Of a stretch of 64,000 nucleotides of DNA, positions 27,293 to 36,088 are shown piece by piece. Origin of the DNA: Korobacter sp963758505 (GTDB lineage: Bacteria; Acidobacteriota; Terriglobia; Terriglobales; Acidobacteriaceae); assembly GCA_963758505.1 (NCBI GenBank), contig CAVWVJ010000001.1, positions 744,001 to 808,000 on the forward strand, given 5' to 3'. Below the pieces are notes generated by a model. It had not been told where the DNA came from. It made no database searches and saw only the letters and a list, made by a program, of their open reading frames with translations. The translations under genes were made by a program, and so were the position numbers. Numbering within the stretch: the first letter of the stretch is position 1; each line of letters begins with the position of its first letter.

Positions 27293-28354
27293 ATGAAGTC
27301 GCGCTGGCTTTTATCCGTACTTTTAGTGGCGATGGTCTTCCTGGGATCGTGCGCGAAGAAAACGCCGACCCTGAACCTGCTTGTATGGGAAGGATATGCC
27401 GATCCCTCGTTCGTCAAGGCCTTCGAAGAGAAGTATCAGTGCAAGGTAGCCGCGAGCTACATGGGATCGAGCGATGAACTCGTCGCGAAGCTGCGCGGCG
27501 GCAGCGCCGCCAATTATGACGTGATTTCTCCTTCGAGCGATGTGGCTACCAGCATCGCGAGCAGTGGGCTGGCAGCGGAAGTGGACATCGCGCAAATCCC
27601 CGACTACCACAACCTCTCGCCGCAACTGCGTGATCTGCCACTGGTGAAAGTCAATGGCAAGATCTATGGCGTCCCTTTCATGTGGGGCCCGAACCCGCTG
27701 CTCTACGACACGTCTTATTACAAGGCAGCGCCGCAGAGTTGGGCGGATCTCTGGGATCCCCGGCTCAAGGAAAAGATTTCGGTATGGGATGACCTCTCAA
27801 CCGTGTACATGGCGGCCCAGGTGCTCGGTTACGATAAGCCGGACCCGGCGCACCTCTACAACTTGACCGATGACGAATTGGAGAAAGTGAAAGCCAAGCT
27901 CCTTGCTTTGAAGCCCAACATTCGCAAAATGTGGACGACCGGAGGCGAACTCACCAACCTGTTTCAGAACCACGAAGTGGTCGCCGCGATGGGATGGCCA
28001 TTGATGACCAACCAGCTACGCAAGCAGAATTTCCCAATCGGTGAGACCATTCCCAGGGAAAATACCACCGGTTGGATCGACCACCTGATGGTGACCGCCG
28101 CCAGCGAGAACAAGGACCTCGCCATGAAGTTCCTCGCGTACATGGTAGAGGCAAAGACGCAGAAGATGGTGACGGATGTCACCGGCTACACCCCGGCCAA
28201 TCCGAATGCAGCCCAGTTCATGACAGAACAGGAGAAGAAAAATCTGCACCTGGATGACGTGGATGGCTACCAGAAGCATATTTACTTCTGGCAGAATGTG
28301 CCGCGTCGCGCCAAGTACAACGAGATCTGGAACCAGGTAAAGGCTGCGCAGTAA
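27293..28354 (+). CDS. potD: PotD-type polyamine-binding lipoprotein
   Basis: A 353-residue protein. The lipoprotein signal has lipobox LGSC (Cys19 or so) and is followed by TLNLLVWEGYADPSFVKAFEEKY, the start of the spermidine/putrescine-binding fold, with GVPFMWGPNPLLYD and GWIDHLMVTAAS later. It captures polyamines outside the inner membrane and delivers them to PotBC. ATG 27293 is preceded by GAGGAGAG. It is the first transporter gene of the five-gene run. Substrate class is inferred from family and from the amine oxidase downstream. Confidence 0.9.
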   Translation: MKSRWLLSVLLVAMVFLGSCAKKTPTLNLLVWEGYADPSFVKAFEEKYQCKVAASYMGSSDELVAKLRGGSAANYDVISPSSDVATSIASSGLAAEVDIAQIPDYHNLSPQLRDLPLVKVNGKIYGVPFMWGPNPLLYDTSYYKAAPQSWADLWDPRLKEKISVWDDLSTVYMAAQVLGYDKPDPAHLYNLTDDELEKVKAKLLALKPNIRKMWTTGGELTNLFQNHEVVAAMGWPLMTNQLRKQNFPIGETIPRENTTGWIDHLMVTAASENKDLAMKFLAYMVEAKTQKMVTDVTGYTPANPNAAQFMTEQEKKNLHLDDVDGYQKHIYFWQNVPRRAKYNEIWNQVKAAQ

Positions 28355-28362
28355 TCGATCGC

Positions 28363-29433
28363 ATGACAACTCCAGCCGTCCCTCCCATCCCGTCAGCAAC
28401 GCAGACGCTTCTCTCCGTCGACCGCGTGGCCAAGCGCTTCGGAAAGAACGTGGTGTTGCGCGACGTGTCGCTGCAGATCGCGCAAGGAGAGTTCCTCAGC
28501 ATTCTCGGTGAGAGCGGGTCGGGAAAGACGACATTGCTGCGCTTGATCGCCGGCTTCGAGCGCCCTGACTCGGGGACGATTCTCATGGACGGCGCCCGCA
28601 TCGATGAGCTGCCTCCGTATCAACGGCGGGTGAATACCGTCTTTCAAAGTTATGCGCTTTTCCCGCATCTCAACGTCACTGAGAACGTCGCCTATGGGCT
28701 GAAGGTAAGCAAGACCCCAAAGACGGAGATCAAGAAACGGGCGCAGGAAGCGCTCGCGATGGTGAAGATGGAGAGTTTCGCGAAGGCGAAACCATCGAAG
28801 CTTAGCGGAGGACAGCAGCAGCGCGTGGCCTTGGCGCGCGCCCTGGTGAACCGGCCGAAGCTCCTGTTGCTGGACGAGCCGCTCTCTGCGCTGGATGCGA
28901 ACCTGCGCCGCGAAATGCAGTTCGAATTGAAAGCGCTGCAGCGCGGCGTCGGGATTTCCTTCGTATTTGTGACCCACGACCAGGAGGAGGCGATGACAAT
29001 GTCGGACCGCGTAGCGCTTCTGCGCCTGGGAGAACTCGAGCAGGTCGCCACCCCTCGTGAAATCTATGCGAGACCCGCTACCGCCTACGCCGCCGAATTC
29101 ATTGGGCACAGCAATCTGCTGCGCTGCACCGTGAGCCGCGGCATTGTGCGCTGGGGCAGCGTCATCTTTACCTGCCTGGAAGCCGATGGACCGGCAGTCT
29201 TCTCGCTGCGCCCCGAGGCAATTCGTGTATCCTCCTCCGCCACTCCAGCCGACCACGTTCGCTTTTGGGGGCGCGTCGTTCGACAGGTCTTTCAGGGCGC
29301 TTCGGAGCTGTTCGAACTGGACTGTGGTGGCTTGAAACTTAACGCGAAGATCTACGGTTCGCGGGTTCCCTCCGGCGATAGCGAGTTCGAATTTGCGCCC
29401 GGCGATGTCGTGGCCGTGAAGGAGAGCCGATAG
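28363..29433 (+). CDS. potA: PotA-type ABC transporter ATPase
   Basis: A 356-residue protein. Walker A is GESGSGKTT, the signature is LSGGQQQRVALARAL, Walker B is LLLLDEPLSALD, and the H-loop is FVTHDQEEAM. A C-terminal TOBE domain follows (about 275-350), typical of PotA/CysA/MalK ATPases. It energises the PotB-PotC permease. ATG 28363 follows potD by eight bases and its stop overlaps the potB GTG. Confidence 0.93.
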   Translation: MTTPAVPPIPSATQTLLSVDRVAKRFGKNVVLRDVSLQIAQGEFLSILGESGSGKTTLLRLIAGFERPDSGTILMDGARIDELPPYQRRVNTVFQSYALFPHLNVTENVAYGLKVSKTPKTEIKKRAQEALAMVKMESFAKAKPSKLSGGQQQRVALARALVNRPKLLLLDEPLSALDANLRREMQFELKALQRGVGISFVFVTHDQEEAMTMSDRVALLRLGELEQVATPREIYARPATAYAAEFIGHSNLLRCTVSRGIVRWGSVIFTCLEADGPAVFSLRPEAIRVSSSATPADHVRFWGRVVRQVFQGASELFELDCGGLKLNAKIYGSRVPSGDSEFEFAPGDVVAVKESR

Positions 29434-30281
29434 TGTTCTCGCGAGCGTACAAAGCGGCTGTCGCCATTCCGCCCATCGTCTGGGTTTCTGCGTTTCTCCT
29501 CACGCCTTATCTCCTGCTGTTCTGCAACAGCTTCTGGAGCGTCCAGGGTGGGCAGGTAATCGTGCACAACTGGGGCTTGCAGAATTATCGAAACCTGGCG
29601 CAGGTTCCGGTTTACCTCCAGGTTCTCCTGCGTTCGATGAAGATCGCGGGCACGGTTACGCTTTTGTCGCTGCTGCTCGGCTATCCCCTGGCGTACTACG
29701 TGGCGTTCCATGCCAAGCACAAACAACTGCTCTACCAGCTCGTGATCATCCCCTTGTGGGTGAGCTACCTGGTACGCGCTTACGCATGGAAGACGATCCT
29801 TGGCAGCGATGGCGTGATGAACACGCTCCTTCAATACCTGCATATCACGCATGCTCCCGTAGGGTTCCTGCTTTACAGCCCTTTTGCTGTCGTGCTGACA
29901 TTGACGCACATCTATACGCCGTTCACCTTCCTTCCCATCTATGCCGCCCTGGAGCACATCCCGAAGAACCTGGTCGAGGCCTCGCAGGATCTCGGCGCCT
30001 CTACGGCAAAAACGTTCTGGCGTGTGGTCTTGCCGCTCTCCATCCCCGGTGTTCTGGCCGGTGCAACCTTCGCCTTTGTGCTGAGCCTAGGCGATTTCCT
30101 CGCGCCTTTGTTACTCGGCGGTCCCAGCGGCATCATGATCTCCAACGTGGTGGTCACCCTCTTCGGGGCCGCCTATGACTGGCCGCTCGGAGCCGCGATT
30201 TCCGCGTGCATGATGGCACTCGTTCTCGCCATTCTCTTCCTCACCGAAAGGATCGAAAAGAAGTGGAGCTTCAGCGCATGA
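29433..30281 (+). CDS. potB: PotB-type ABC permease subunit
   Basis: A 282-residue inner-membrane protein with six predicted helices. The EAA-type cytoplasmic loop is EASQDLGASTAKTFWRVVLPLSIPG. It forms the polyamine channel with PotC. GTG 29433 overlaps the last base of the potA stop, and the potC ATG overlaps its own stop (ATGA), so all three are coupled. Confidence 0.92.
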   Translation: MFSRAYKAAVAIPPIVWVSAFLLTPYLLLFCNSFWSVQGGQVIVHNWGLQNYRNLAQVPVYLQVLLRSMKIAGTVTLLSLLLGYPLAYYVAFHAKHKQLLYQLVIIPLWVSYLVRAYAWKTILGSDGVMNTLLQYLHITHAPVGFLLYSPFAVVLTLTHIYTPFTFLPIYAALEHIPKNLVEASQDLGASTAKTFWRVVLPLSIPGVLAGATFAFVLSLGDFLAPLLLGGPSGIMISNVVVTLFGAAYDWPLGAAISACMMALVLAILFLTERIEKKWSFSA

Positions 30282-31105
30282 GCGGGAGCGCGGGGAAGAG
30301 TCCGCTATGGCTGCGGCTGCACGCGCTTGCGGTCTTCGCTTTCCTCTATCTGCCGATCGCGATCCTGGTGCTCTATTCGTTCAACGGCGGCGGAGTCGGT
30401 GGATTCCCGCCTCGCAATCTGACGCTTGGCTGGTACCGCATGCTGTGGAGCGATACCGCCTTGTGGGATGCGGTCGTCAACAGCCTTGAGGTCGCCGGCG
30501 CGGCCGTCGCTATCGCCATCGGTCTCGGCCTTCCGGCCGCGCTGGCGCTGGACCGCGTCAACTTTCCCGGGAAAGCGATTTTTCGCCGGCTGGTCCTGTT
30601 GCCGCTGATCCTCCCAGGCATCATCACCGGCCTTTCGCTCTTGATGCTCGTGGTCGCGGTGGGAATGAAGCTCAGCCTTGTGACGATCATTCTCGGTCAT
30701 GGGACCGCGCTGATTTCGGTTGCGACGACCGAGATCTTCGCGGGGCTGCAGAAGGTGCAGCGCTCGCAGGAAGAGGCGTCGCTCGACCTGGGAGCGAATT
30801 ATTGGCAAACCTTCTGGCGAGTCACGCTGCCCAACTTGCGGCTCGCGATCCTTGGCGCGGCACTTCTGATCTTCACCTTGTCGATGGACGAGATAGCAGT
30901 GAGCTTCTTTCTCATTGGCCGTGATAACACCTTGCCGCTGGAGATCTGGTCGCGTCTGCGCCGCGGCATGACGCCCGAGATCAACGCAGTGTCCACCGTT
31001 ATTTTTGTGTTCTCGTTAGCTCTCATCTTGCTCTGGTACCAGCTGCGGAAGCCCGGATCGCGAGACTGGGAGACCGCCGCTGTCGCCGTCGAAGGGGAAT
31101 CATGA
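30278..31105 (+). CDS. potC: PotC-type ABC permease subunit
   Basis: A 275-residue protein with six helices and the EAA loop EEASLDLGANYWQTFWRVTLP. It is the second permease half of the polyamine importer. ATG 30278 is used because it overlaps the potB stop as ATGA; a longer frame from 30206 would run through potB. Its own stop overlaps the start of the amine oxidase gene, again as ATGA. Confidence 0.92.
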   Translation: MSGSAGKSPLWLRLHALAVFAFLYLPIAILVLYSFNGGGVGGFPPRNLTLGWYRMLWSDTALWDAVVNSLEVAGAAVAIAIGLGLPAALALDRVNFPGKAIFRRLVLLPLILPGIITGLSLLMLVVAVGMKLSLVTIILGHGTALISVATTEIFAGLQKVQRSQEEASLDLGANYWQTFWRVTLPNLRLAILGAALLIFTLSMDEIAVSFFLIGRDNTLPLEIWSRLRRGMTPEINAVSTVIFVFSLALILLWYQLRKPGSRDWETAAVAVEGES

Positions 31106-32616
31106 GCACCAATCGCAGGGATTTCATCAAGTTCGTGGTCGCAGGTGCGGTCGCCGCTGGCTGTCCGATCACCCTCAAGGCTGTACCGGACGATACAAAG
31201 ACCGAGGTCGATGGCGAACACAACGAGATTTGCCACCAGGTGCGCGACGGCCATGTGTTCATGCGCCCTCCTTCTTCCGCGAACTACGACGTGGTGATCG
31301 TGGGCGGCGGTGTGAGTGGCATGACCGCGGCGTACCTGCTGCGCGACAAGAAGTTCCTGCTGCTCGAGAAAGAGCCGCATTGGGGCGGCAACTCCTACCT
31401 CGAGGAGTTCAACGGCGCCGCCTACGCCACTGGAGGTGCCTTTCTCGAGATGGGCGGAGGCGCTGCTGAGTTCTCCCAATCGCTCGGCTTGGAACAGTTG
31501 CCCATCGCTAACTGGGACGGCATGATCCTCAATGGCAAATTTGTCTCCGATTGCTGGGGCGACAATATCGGCCAGATCCCGTACCCCGCCAATGTGCGCG
31601 AAGCCTTCAAGAAGTTTCGCGACGAGGTGCTGAAGATCGACGTACGCGCCCGCGCGCAGGAACTCGACCTGTTGCCGCTCACCCACTTTACCAAGGGGTA
31701 TCCGCAGGAGTTGACCGAGTGGTGGGACGATTACGGCCCTTCCAACTGGGGCGCGAAAGCGGCGGAGACCTCGGCGATGATCGGGTTGATGGAAATGCAC
31801 TTCATCAGTGGCCCGGGGCGCAAGGACGAACGCGTGACACTGCCCGGCGGAATCGGTGCGCTCAACCGCCGGCTCGCTGAGGTTCTGGACCAGCAACATA
31901 AGGAACAGTTGCGGTTATCCGCAACCATCGTGGCAGTCAGTCAGCAGAAAAACGGTGTCGATGTAACCTACGTCTTCAATGGCGAGCTGAAGACGGTAAC
32001 GGCGAAGGCGGTCATCATGGCCACGCCGAAGTTCATCACCGCGCGCATCGTGGAAGGCATGCCTGCAGCGCAAAAAGAGGCAATCCGCAAGATGCACTAC
32101 ATCCCCTACGCCGTGGTGAACCTGATCTACGATAAGCCGGTATTCAACCGAGGTTACGATACGTGGTGTCCGGGCGGAAACCGCTTCACCGATTTCATCG
32201 TTGCCGATTGGACGGTACGCAACCAGCCAGGCTACAAGCAGAAGTACAACATCCTGAGCTGCTATACGCCGATGGAGGAAGACGAACGCGGCTACCTGCT
32301 CACCGAAAGCGGCAGCAAGATGATCGCCGAACAGGTGCTCACCGATTTCAAGAAGCTGTTGCCGGAGACAAATGTCGATCCGATTGAAGTCCACATCTAT
32401 CGTCGCGGGCACCCTATGTACAAGTCGCTGCCGGGCAACTTCACCAAGGTACAGCCGCTCGTGCGCGTCCCCATGGAACGAATTTCGTTCGCGAACACGG
32501 ACTCTGAGGGCCCGGTATCCAGCACAGGCGAGGGAATTAAAGCCGCGCACCGCGCGGTCGACGAAGTGAACAAGATTCTCGCCGGGCGTTCGCGCGCCAC
32601 CTACAGCGGGGTGTGA
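31102..32616 (+). CDS. Tat-exported FAD-dependent amine oxidase
   Basis: A 504-residue flavoprotein. The N-terminus TNRRDFIKFVVAGAVAAG is a twin-arginine signal. The FAD dinucleotide fold follows (YDVVIVGGGVSGMTAAYLL, then LLEKEPHWGGNSY), and near the C-terminus is the flavin amine oxidase tail SSTGEGIKAAHRAVDEVN. It resembles monoamine/polyamine oxidases, which oxidise amines to aldehydes with release of peroxide. Coupling to potC by ATGA makes a polyamine or diamine the likely substrate, working outside the inner membrane. This would be unusual if the transporter brings the same substrate inside; an alternative is a different periplasmic amine or a phytoene-desaturase-like dehydrogenase role. 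Confidence 0.8.
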   Translation: MSTNRRDFIKFVVAGAVAAGCPITLKAVPDDTKTEVDGEHNEICHQVRDGHVFMRPPSSANYDVVIVGGGVSGMTAAYLLRDKKFLLLEKEPHWGGNSYLEEFNGAAYATGGAFLEMGGGAAEFSQSLGLEQLPIANWDGMILNGKFVSDCWGDNIGQIPYPANVREAFKKFRDEVLKIDVRARAQELDLLPLTHFTKGYPQELTEWWDDYGPSNWGAKAAETSAMIGLMEMHFISGPGRKDERVTLPGGIGALNRRLAEVLDQQHKEQLRLSATIVAVSQQKNGVDVTYVFNGELKTVTAKAVIMATPKFITARIVEGMPAAQKEAIRKMHYIPYAVVNLIYDKPVFNRGYDTWCPGGNRFTDFIVADWTVRNQPGYKQKYNILSCYTPMEEDERGYLLTESGSKMIAEQVLTDFKKLLPETNVDPIEVHIYRRGHPMYKSLPGNFTKVQPLVRVPMERISFANTDSEGPVSSTGEGIKAAHRAVDEVNKILAGRSRATYSGV

Positions 32617-32834
32617 GAACATCCCTCCAGAGGAAGCCGCAGGACCCGCGAGGACCCCAATCTACTGTTTGGCCGAACGGTGAAGTTCACCGGTGGCTTG
32701 ATGTTGTCGGTCTTGGCGAAGTCACCCTGGTTCACCGCGATTTCTCGGCCCTTCTGGCCCGCAGCAAGTACAGGGAAGGAGACGAGAAACAGCCGTGCTA
32801 CTGCAGCTCGGCGAAAGATCGCGCGCAGTGGCAT
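32601..32834 (-). CDS. Doubtful small secreted protein or gene remnant
   Basis: A 77-residue frame from ATG 32834. Its N-terminus (about 1-26, RAIFRRAAVARLFLVSFPVLAAGQ) looks like a signal peptide, but no ribosome site is evident and the 3' end overlaps the amine oxidase gene tail-to-tail. The mature part is not recognised. It may be a chance frame or the 5' end of a decayed gene. Otherwise the 316-base gap holds nothing I recognise. Confidence 0.2.
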   Translation of the reverse strand: MPLRAIFRRAAVARLFLVSFPVLAAGQKGREIAVNQGDFAKTDNIKPPVNFTVRPNSRLGSSRVLRLPLEGCSHTPL

Positions 32835-32931
32835 CCGGTAAGGCTGCTGACTTGTGAGAATACCCGGATATTGTGCATCTTCAGCGCTCCTCCCGCGATG
32901 TTGCTGGAATTAGAATGAAGAAAGCATCGCG

Positions 32932-34206
32932 ATGGGACCCGCGCAAAAACCTGAACCAGCCACGTCGCCGCGCACCATCTTTCACGTCGATATGGACGCC
33001 TTTTTCGTCTCCGTGGAAGAGCTCTTCGACCCCTCGCTGAAGGGGAAGGCCGTGGTGGTCGGCGGCCAGCGCAACGAACGCGGAGTGGTTTCTGCCGCCT
33101 CGTACGAAGCTCGCAAGTTTGGCGTTCATTCTGCGATGCCGTTGCGTACCGCGGCCAAGCTGTGTCCGCATGCGCTCTTCGTGAACGGTCATCCCGAACG
33201 CTATCGCGAATATTCCGGCCGGGCCTTTGCAGTGTTAAAGAACTTTTCCCCAAAGGTTGAAATGGCATCGATTGACGAGGCGTATCTCGACATGACGGGA
33301 ACGGAGCGCCTGCACGGTCCGCCCCTCAAGGCGGCGCACGCTCTGCATCAGTTCATGAAAGCTGAAACTCAACTCAATTGTTCGATCGGCATCGGAACAT
33401 CACGGCTGATCGCAAAGGTATGCAGCGATCAGGCAAAGCCGAACGGCGTGCTATGGATCGTTCCCGGGCAGGAGGCCAGCTTCCTCGCTCCGCTCAACGT
33501 CAGAAAAATTCCCGGCGTCGGCAAAGTCATGGAGCAGAAGCTCAATGAGATCGGGATCCGCAAAGTTGGCGACCTGGCGAAGCTCGACGATCTGTTCCTG
33601 CGCGAGCGCTTCGGCGAATGGGGACTAGCGCTGGCCGGAAAATCGCGCGGCCTCGATGCCGGCGGCTACTTCGATCGCGATGTTGCTGTCGACGAGGGAC
33701 CAAAATCCGTCAGCCACGAACACACCTTCAATACCGACACGAAGGACCGCGAGAAGCTGGAAGCAATGCTCGCGAGGCTCTCGGAAATGGTGTGCCGGCG
33801 GCTGCGCGAACACAACCTGCACGCACGAACCGTACAGCTAAAGCTGCGCTACTCGGATTTTTCGACGATCACGCGCGCCCATTCGCTCGAACAGCCTACA
33901 CAGCTCGATACCGTCGTTGCCGAAACCGCGCGCTCGCTCTTCCGCGGGAACTGGGAGCGAGGCCGCGAGGTACGCCTGCTGGGCGTGCAAACTTCAGGAT
34001 TCGACGACGTCCCGTTGCAACTCGACCTTCTCGGCCAGGTGCACGAAGACAAGATCTCCAAGGCACTCTCGGTGGTCGATGAGATGCGCGACCGTTTCGG
34101 AGAGAATGCAGTGTCGCTTGCCACCGGATTGAAGTCGCGCTTCCGCGAGAAGACCCACGAGAATCCTGCGAGTTTGCCGGGCAAAAGCAAAAAAAAGCAG
34201 GACTGA
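32932..34206 (+). CDS. dinB: DNA polymerase IV
   Basis: A 424-residue Y-family polymerase. Catalytic acids are visible in FHVDMDAFFVSVE and SIDEAYLDMTG, and the helix-hairpin-helix is in VRKIPGVGKVMEQKL. The little-finger domain follows about residue 245. A beta-clamp-binding motif QLDLLG sits near residue 362. It performs error-prone translesion synthesis. No LexA box was recognised upstream. It stands alone between the amine locus and the maturation genes. Confidence 0.95.
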   Translation: MGPAQKPEPATSPRTIFHVDMDAFFVSVEELFDPSLKGKAVVVGGQRNERGVVSAASYEARKFGVHSAMPLRTAAKLCPHALFVNGHPERYREYSGRAFAVLKNFSPKVEMASIDEAYLDMTGTERLHGPPLKAAHALHQFMKAETQLNCSIGIGTSRLIAKVCSDQAKPNGVLWIVPGQEASFLAPLNVRKIPGVGKVMEQKLNEIGIRKVGDLAKLDDLFLRERFGEWGLALAGKSRGLDAGGYFDRDVAVDEGPKSVSHEHTFNTDTKDREKLEAMLARLSEMVCRRLREHNLHARTVQLKLRYSDFSTITRAHSLEQPTQLDTVVAETARSLFRGNWERGREVRLLGVQTSGFDDVPLQLDLLGQVHEDKISKALSVVDEMRDRFGENAVSLATGLKSRFREKTHENPASLPGKSKKKQD

Positions 34207-34350
34207 CAAACCAGTACTGTTCACTTTTTCATCAGTTTTCCGGACGCAGATGCGCTGGATCACGCAAAACCGTGACCCTCTTCCTTCACGAAGCTGTCGC
34301 GAAGACGGATCATTCTCCTATCACGGTTCCATCGTGAGCGGGAGTGCCTC

Positions 34351-34815
34351 ATGTCGAAGGTTCTGGTGGTTGGATACGGAAATCCCTTGCGGGCGGACGA
34401 TGGGCTCGGTTGCCATGTAGCGCGGCAGATTGCCCATCATCTGCGTGGCAATGAGCGCGTCGAAGTGATGCCCTGCCATCAGTTGGCGCCTGAAATTACA
34501 CAACAGATCGCGGATGCCGAGTTTGTCATCTTCATCGACGCGTGTACCGAAGGCGAGCCCGGCACCATCGTCGAAACCACGATCGTTCCCGATGCGGAGT
34601 TCAGCGGCAAGTTTGACGACAGGATGACCCCCGGCACCTTGCTGGCTGCGGCGAAGGCATTACACGGAACCAGTCCTTCCGCCGTGCTCTTCAATATGAC
34701 CGGATGGTGCTTCGAGTTCGGCGAGCACATGTCCGCCATCGTCAGCGAACGCTTCCAGGAACTCGTGCGCATGGTGGAGAAGACAATCGCCGAACACCAA
34801 TCTGTTCCGGCGTAA
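34351..34815 (+). CDS. Hydrogenase-type maturation endopeptidase (M52)
   Basis: A 154-residue protein with VVGYGNPLRADDGLGCHVA at the N-terminus, including the Asp metal ligand of the HyaD/HycI family, and a second acidic ligand in IFIDACTEGEPG. The third expected histidine may be in ALHGTSPSAV. Family members clip the C-terminus of the large subunit of [NiFe] hydrogenases after nickel insertion. No hydrogenase gene is in the window, so the partner must be elsewhere or the role differs. The HypA-like gene follows 42 bases later. Confidence 0.82.
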   Translation: MSKVLVVGYGNPLRADDGLGCHVARQIAHHLRGNERVEVMPCHQLAPEITQQIADAEFVIFIDACTEGEPGTIVETTIVPDAEFSGKFDDRMTPGTLLAAAKALHGTSPSAVLFNMTGWCFEFGEHMSAIVSERFQELVRMVEKTIAEHQSVPA

Positions 34816-34856
34816 AAGGTTTTCCCTGAAAGCATGCAAGCCGCTCGGAGGAGTGT

Positions 34857-35213
34857 ATGTACGAACTGAGCGTGGCACAGGAACTTTACTGCAAAAGCAG
34901 GGAACGCGCCGACGAGGTCGGCGCACGCGAGCTGGAATCGGTGCGAGTGAGTGTCGGCGAGCTATCGGGTGCAAACCCGCGACTGCTCCGGTCAGCCTGG
35001 AAGTTTGTGACCTCGGAGACCGCTGACGACCAGTGTCGCCTTGAGATCGTGATCGTACCCGGACGGCAGATCTGTCCGCAATGCGGCGCAGCTCCGGCGC
35101 CAGGTTCGCACCTGATTTACTGCGAACGTTGCAAATGCCACATGCGCGTGGAGAGCGGAGCTACGGTGGACCTGCTGGAAATTCAGTTCGCGCAGGAACT
35201 CGCGCTTGCCTGA
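34857..35213 (+). CDS. hypA: HypA-like zinc protein lacking the nickel histidine
   Basis: A 118-residue protein. The zinc-ribbon part CPQCG then CERCKC (about 75-95) and the N-terminal alpha/beta fold match HypA/HybF, the nickel-delivery factor for [NiFe] hydrogenase. The canonical N-terminus is MHE with His2 binding nickel; here the sequence reads MYELS, so His2 is replaced by Tyr. GGAGGAG precedes the ATG, so the start is secure. It may be a variant with altered metal handling or a paralogue with another job. Paired with the M52 protease gene. Confidence 0.78.
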   Translation: MYELSVAQELYCKSRERADEVGARELESVRVSVGELSGANPRLLRSAWKFVTSETADDQCRLEIVIVPGRQICPQCGAAPAPGSHLIYCERCKCHMRVESGATVDLLEIQFAQELALA

Positions 35214-35229
35214 AAGCAAAGCAGCCGCG

Positions 35230-35979
35230 TCAGGAACTCCGTAAGCTGGCTCGCCAGAAATTGCGTGCCCTGAGCTGCTGCTCCATGTATTCGACCGGGT
35301 CGCCTTGCACCCACGGCCGTAACCGCGCCGGAATCCTCGCTCCGCGATAAACCTTGCATTCCATCAGCGTGGGACCACCCTCGTGCCGGGCCCGGTACAT
35401 GGCTTCTTGTCCCACCCGGTAAACAGCCATCGCATCGCTGCCATCCACCGTCATCCCGGGCAGGCCCACGCCCAAAATCTCGTGGCTCAGGTCGTGAACC
35501 GCTTTCCCTCCGGCAACGTTGTGCTGCACCACGACGACCAGCGCAAGCTTGTGCAGAGCGGCGAAAGCCAACGTAGCGCGCGCCGGCGCCAGCGAACTCG
35601 CGTCGCCGGCGAAGGCGAGCACCAGCCCCGGTTTGCCATGGATACTGCGATCGAGCGCGTAACCCGCGGCGAGGGCGATGTGCGCGGCCGCATCGAGCTG
35701 CGGAGTTTTTGTATCCAGGGGGGCAAGATCGAGAATTTCCGGCTTCGCTGCGCCGAACAGAACTTCGCTCAGGGAGCCGGCATGCGAAATCGTAAGTGAG
35801 TCCTCCGGCAAAAGCCCCATCAGCGAACCGACGACGGTCGCTTCCACGCCTGCCGTTTCCAGTGAGGCAGCGCGGCATCTCCTGAGAAGGGCGTACATCC
35901 GTCGCATCAGATCCGGATCACGCGAGGGAGGAGTGTTGACGGCGTCGTGTGCTTGTTTGTGCTTGGGTTTGGCCGGCAT
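35230..35979 (-). CDS. Shortened E1-alpha-like (ThDP dehydrogenase) protein
   Basis: A 249-residue protein. The middle and C-terminus (IALAAGYALD, then LPGMTVDGSDAMAVYRVGQEAMYRARHEGGPTLMECKVYR) match the alpha subunit of 2-oxo acid dehydrogenase E1. It is about 100 residues shorter than usual, and the ThDP motif GDG-x-NN reads GDASSLAP with only one later Asn (QHN). Thiamine binding is therefore doubtful. No E1-beta, E2 or E3 gene is adjacent. It could be a degenerate or repurposed paralogue. It is convergent with the hypA-like gene. Confidence 0.6.
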   Translation of the reverse strand: MPAKPKHKQAHDAVNTPPSRDPDLMRRMYALLRRCRAASLETAGVEATVVGSLMGLLPEDSLTISHAGSLSEVLFGAAKPEILDLAPLDTKTPQLDAAAHIALAAGYALDRSIHGKPGLVLAFAGDASSLAPARATLAFAALHKLALVVVVQHNVAGGKAVHDLSHEILGVGLPGMTVDGSDAMAVYRVGQEAMYRARHEGGPTLMECKVYRGARIPARLRPWVQGDPVEYMEQQLRARNFWRASLRSS

Positions 35980-36041
35980 GGATCAATGGCATTCTAAACG
36001 ATTGCAGCAGATTCCATTTGGGGGCATCGACGAAGTTCCAG

Positions 36042-36070
36042 CAAAAGAAAAAGCCCGCACAAGGCGGGCT
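36042..36070 (-). terminator. Terminator downstream of lon
   Basis: On the minus strand AGCCCGC/GCGGGCT (36052-36070) is followed by TTTTTCTTTT. It lies about 20 bases after the lon stop and ends the tig-clpP-clpX-lon run. Confidence 0.9.
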
Positions 36071-36088
36071 TCTCGCAATCCTTGCTTT

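Noticed and set aside
34351..35213. Complete hydrogenase operon
   Set aside because: Only a maturation protease and a HypA-like gene are seen; no structural subunits or hypBCDEF.
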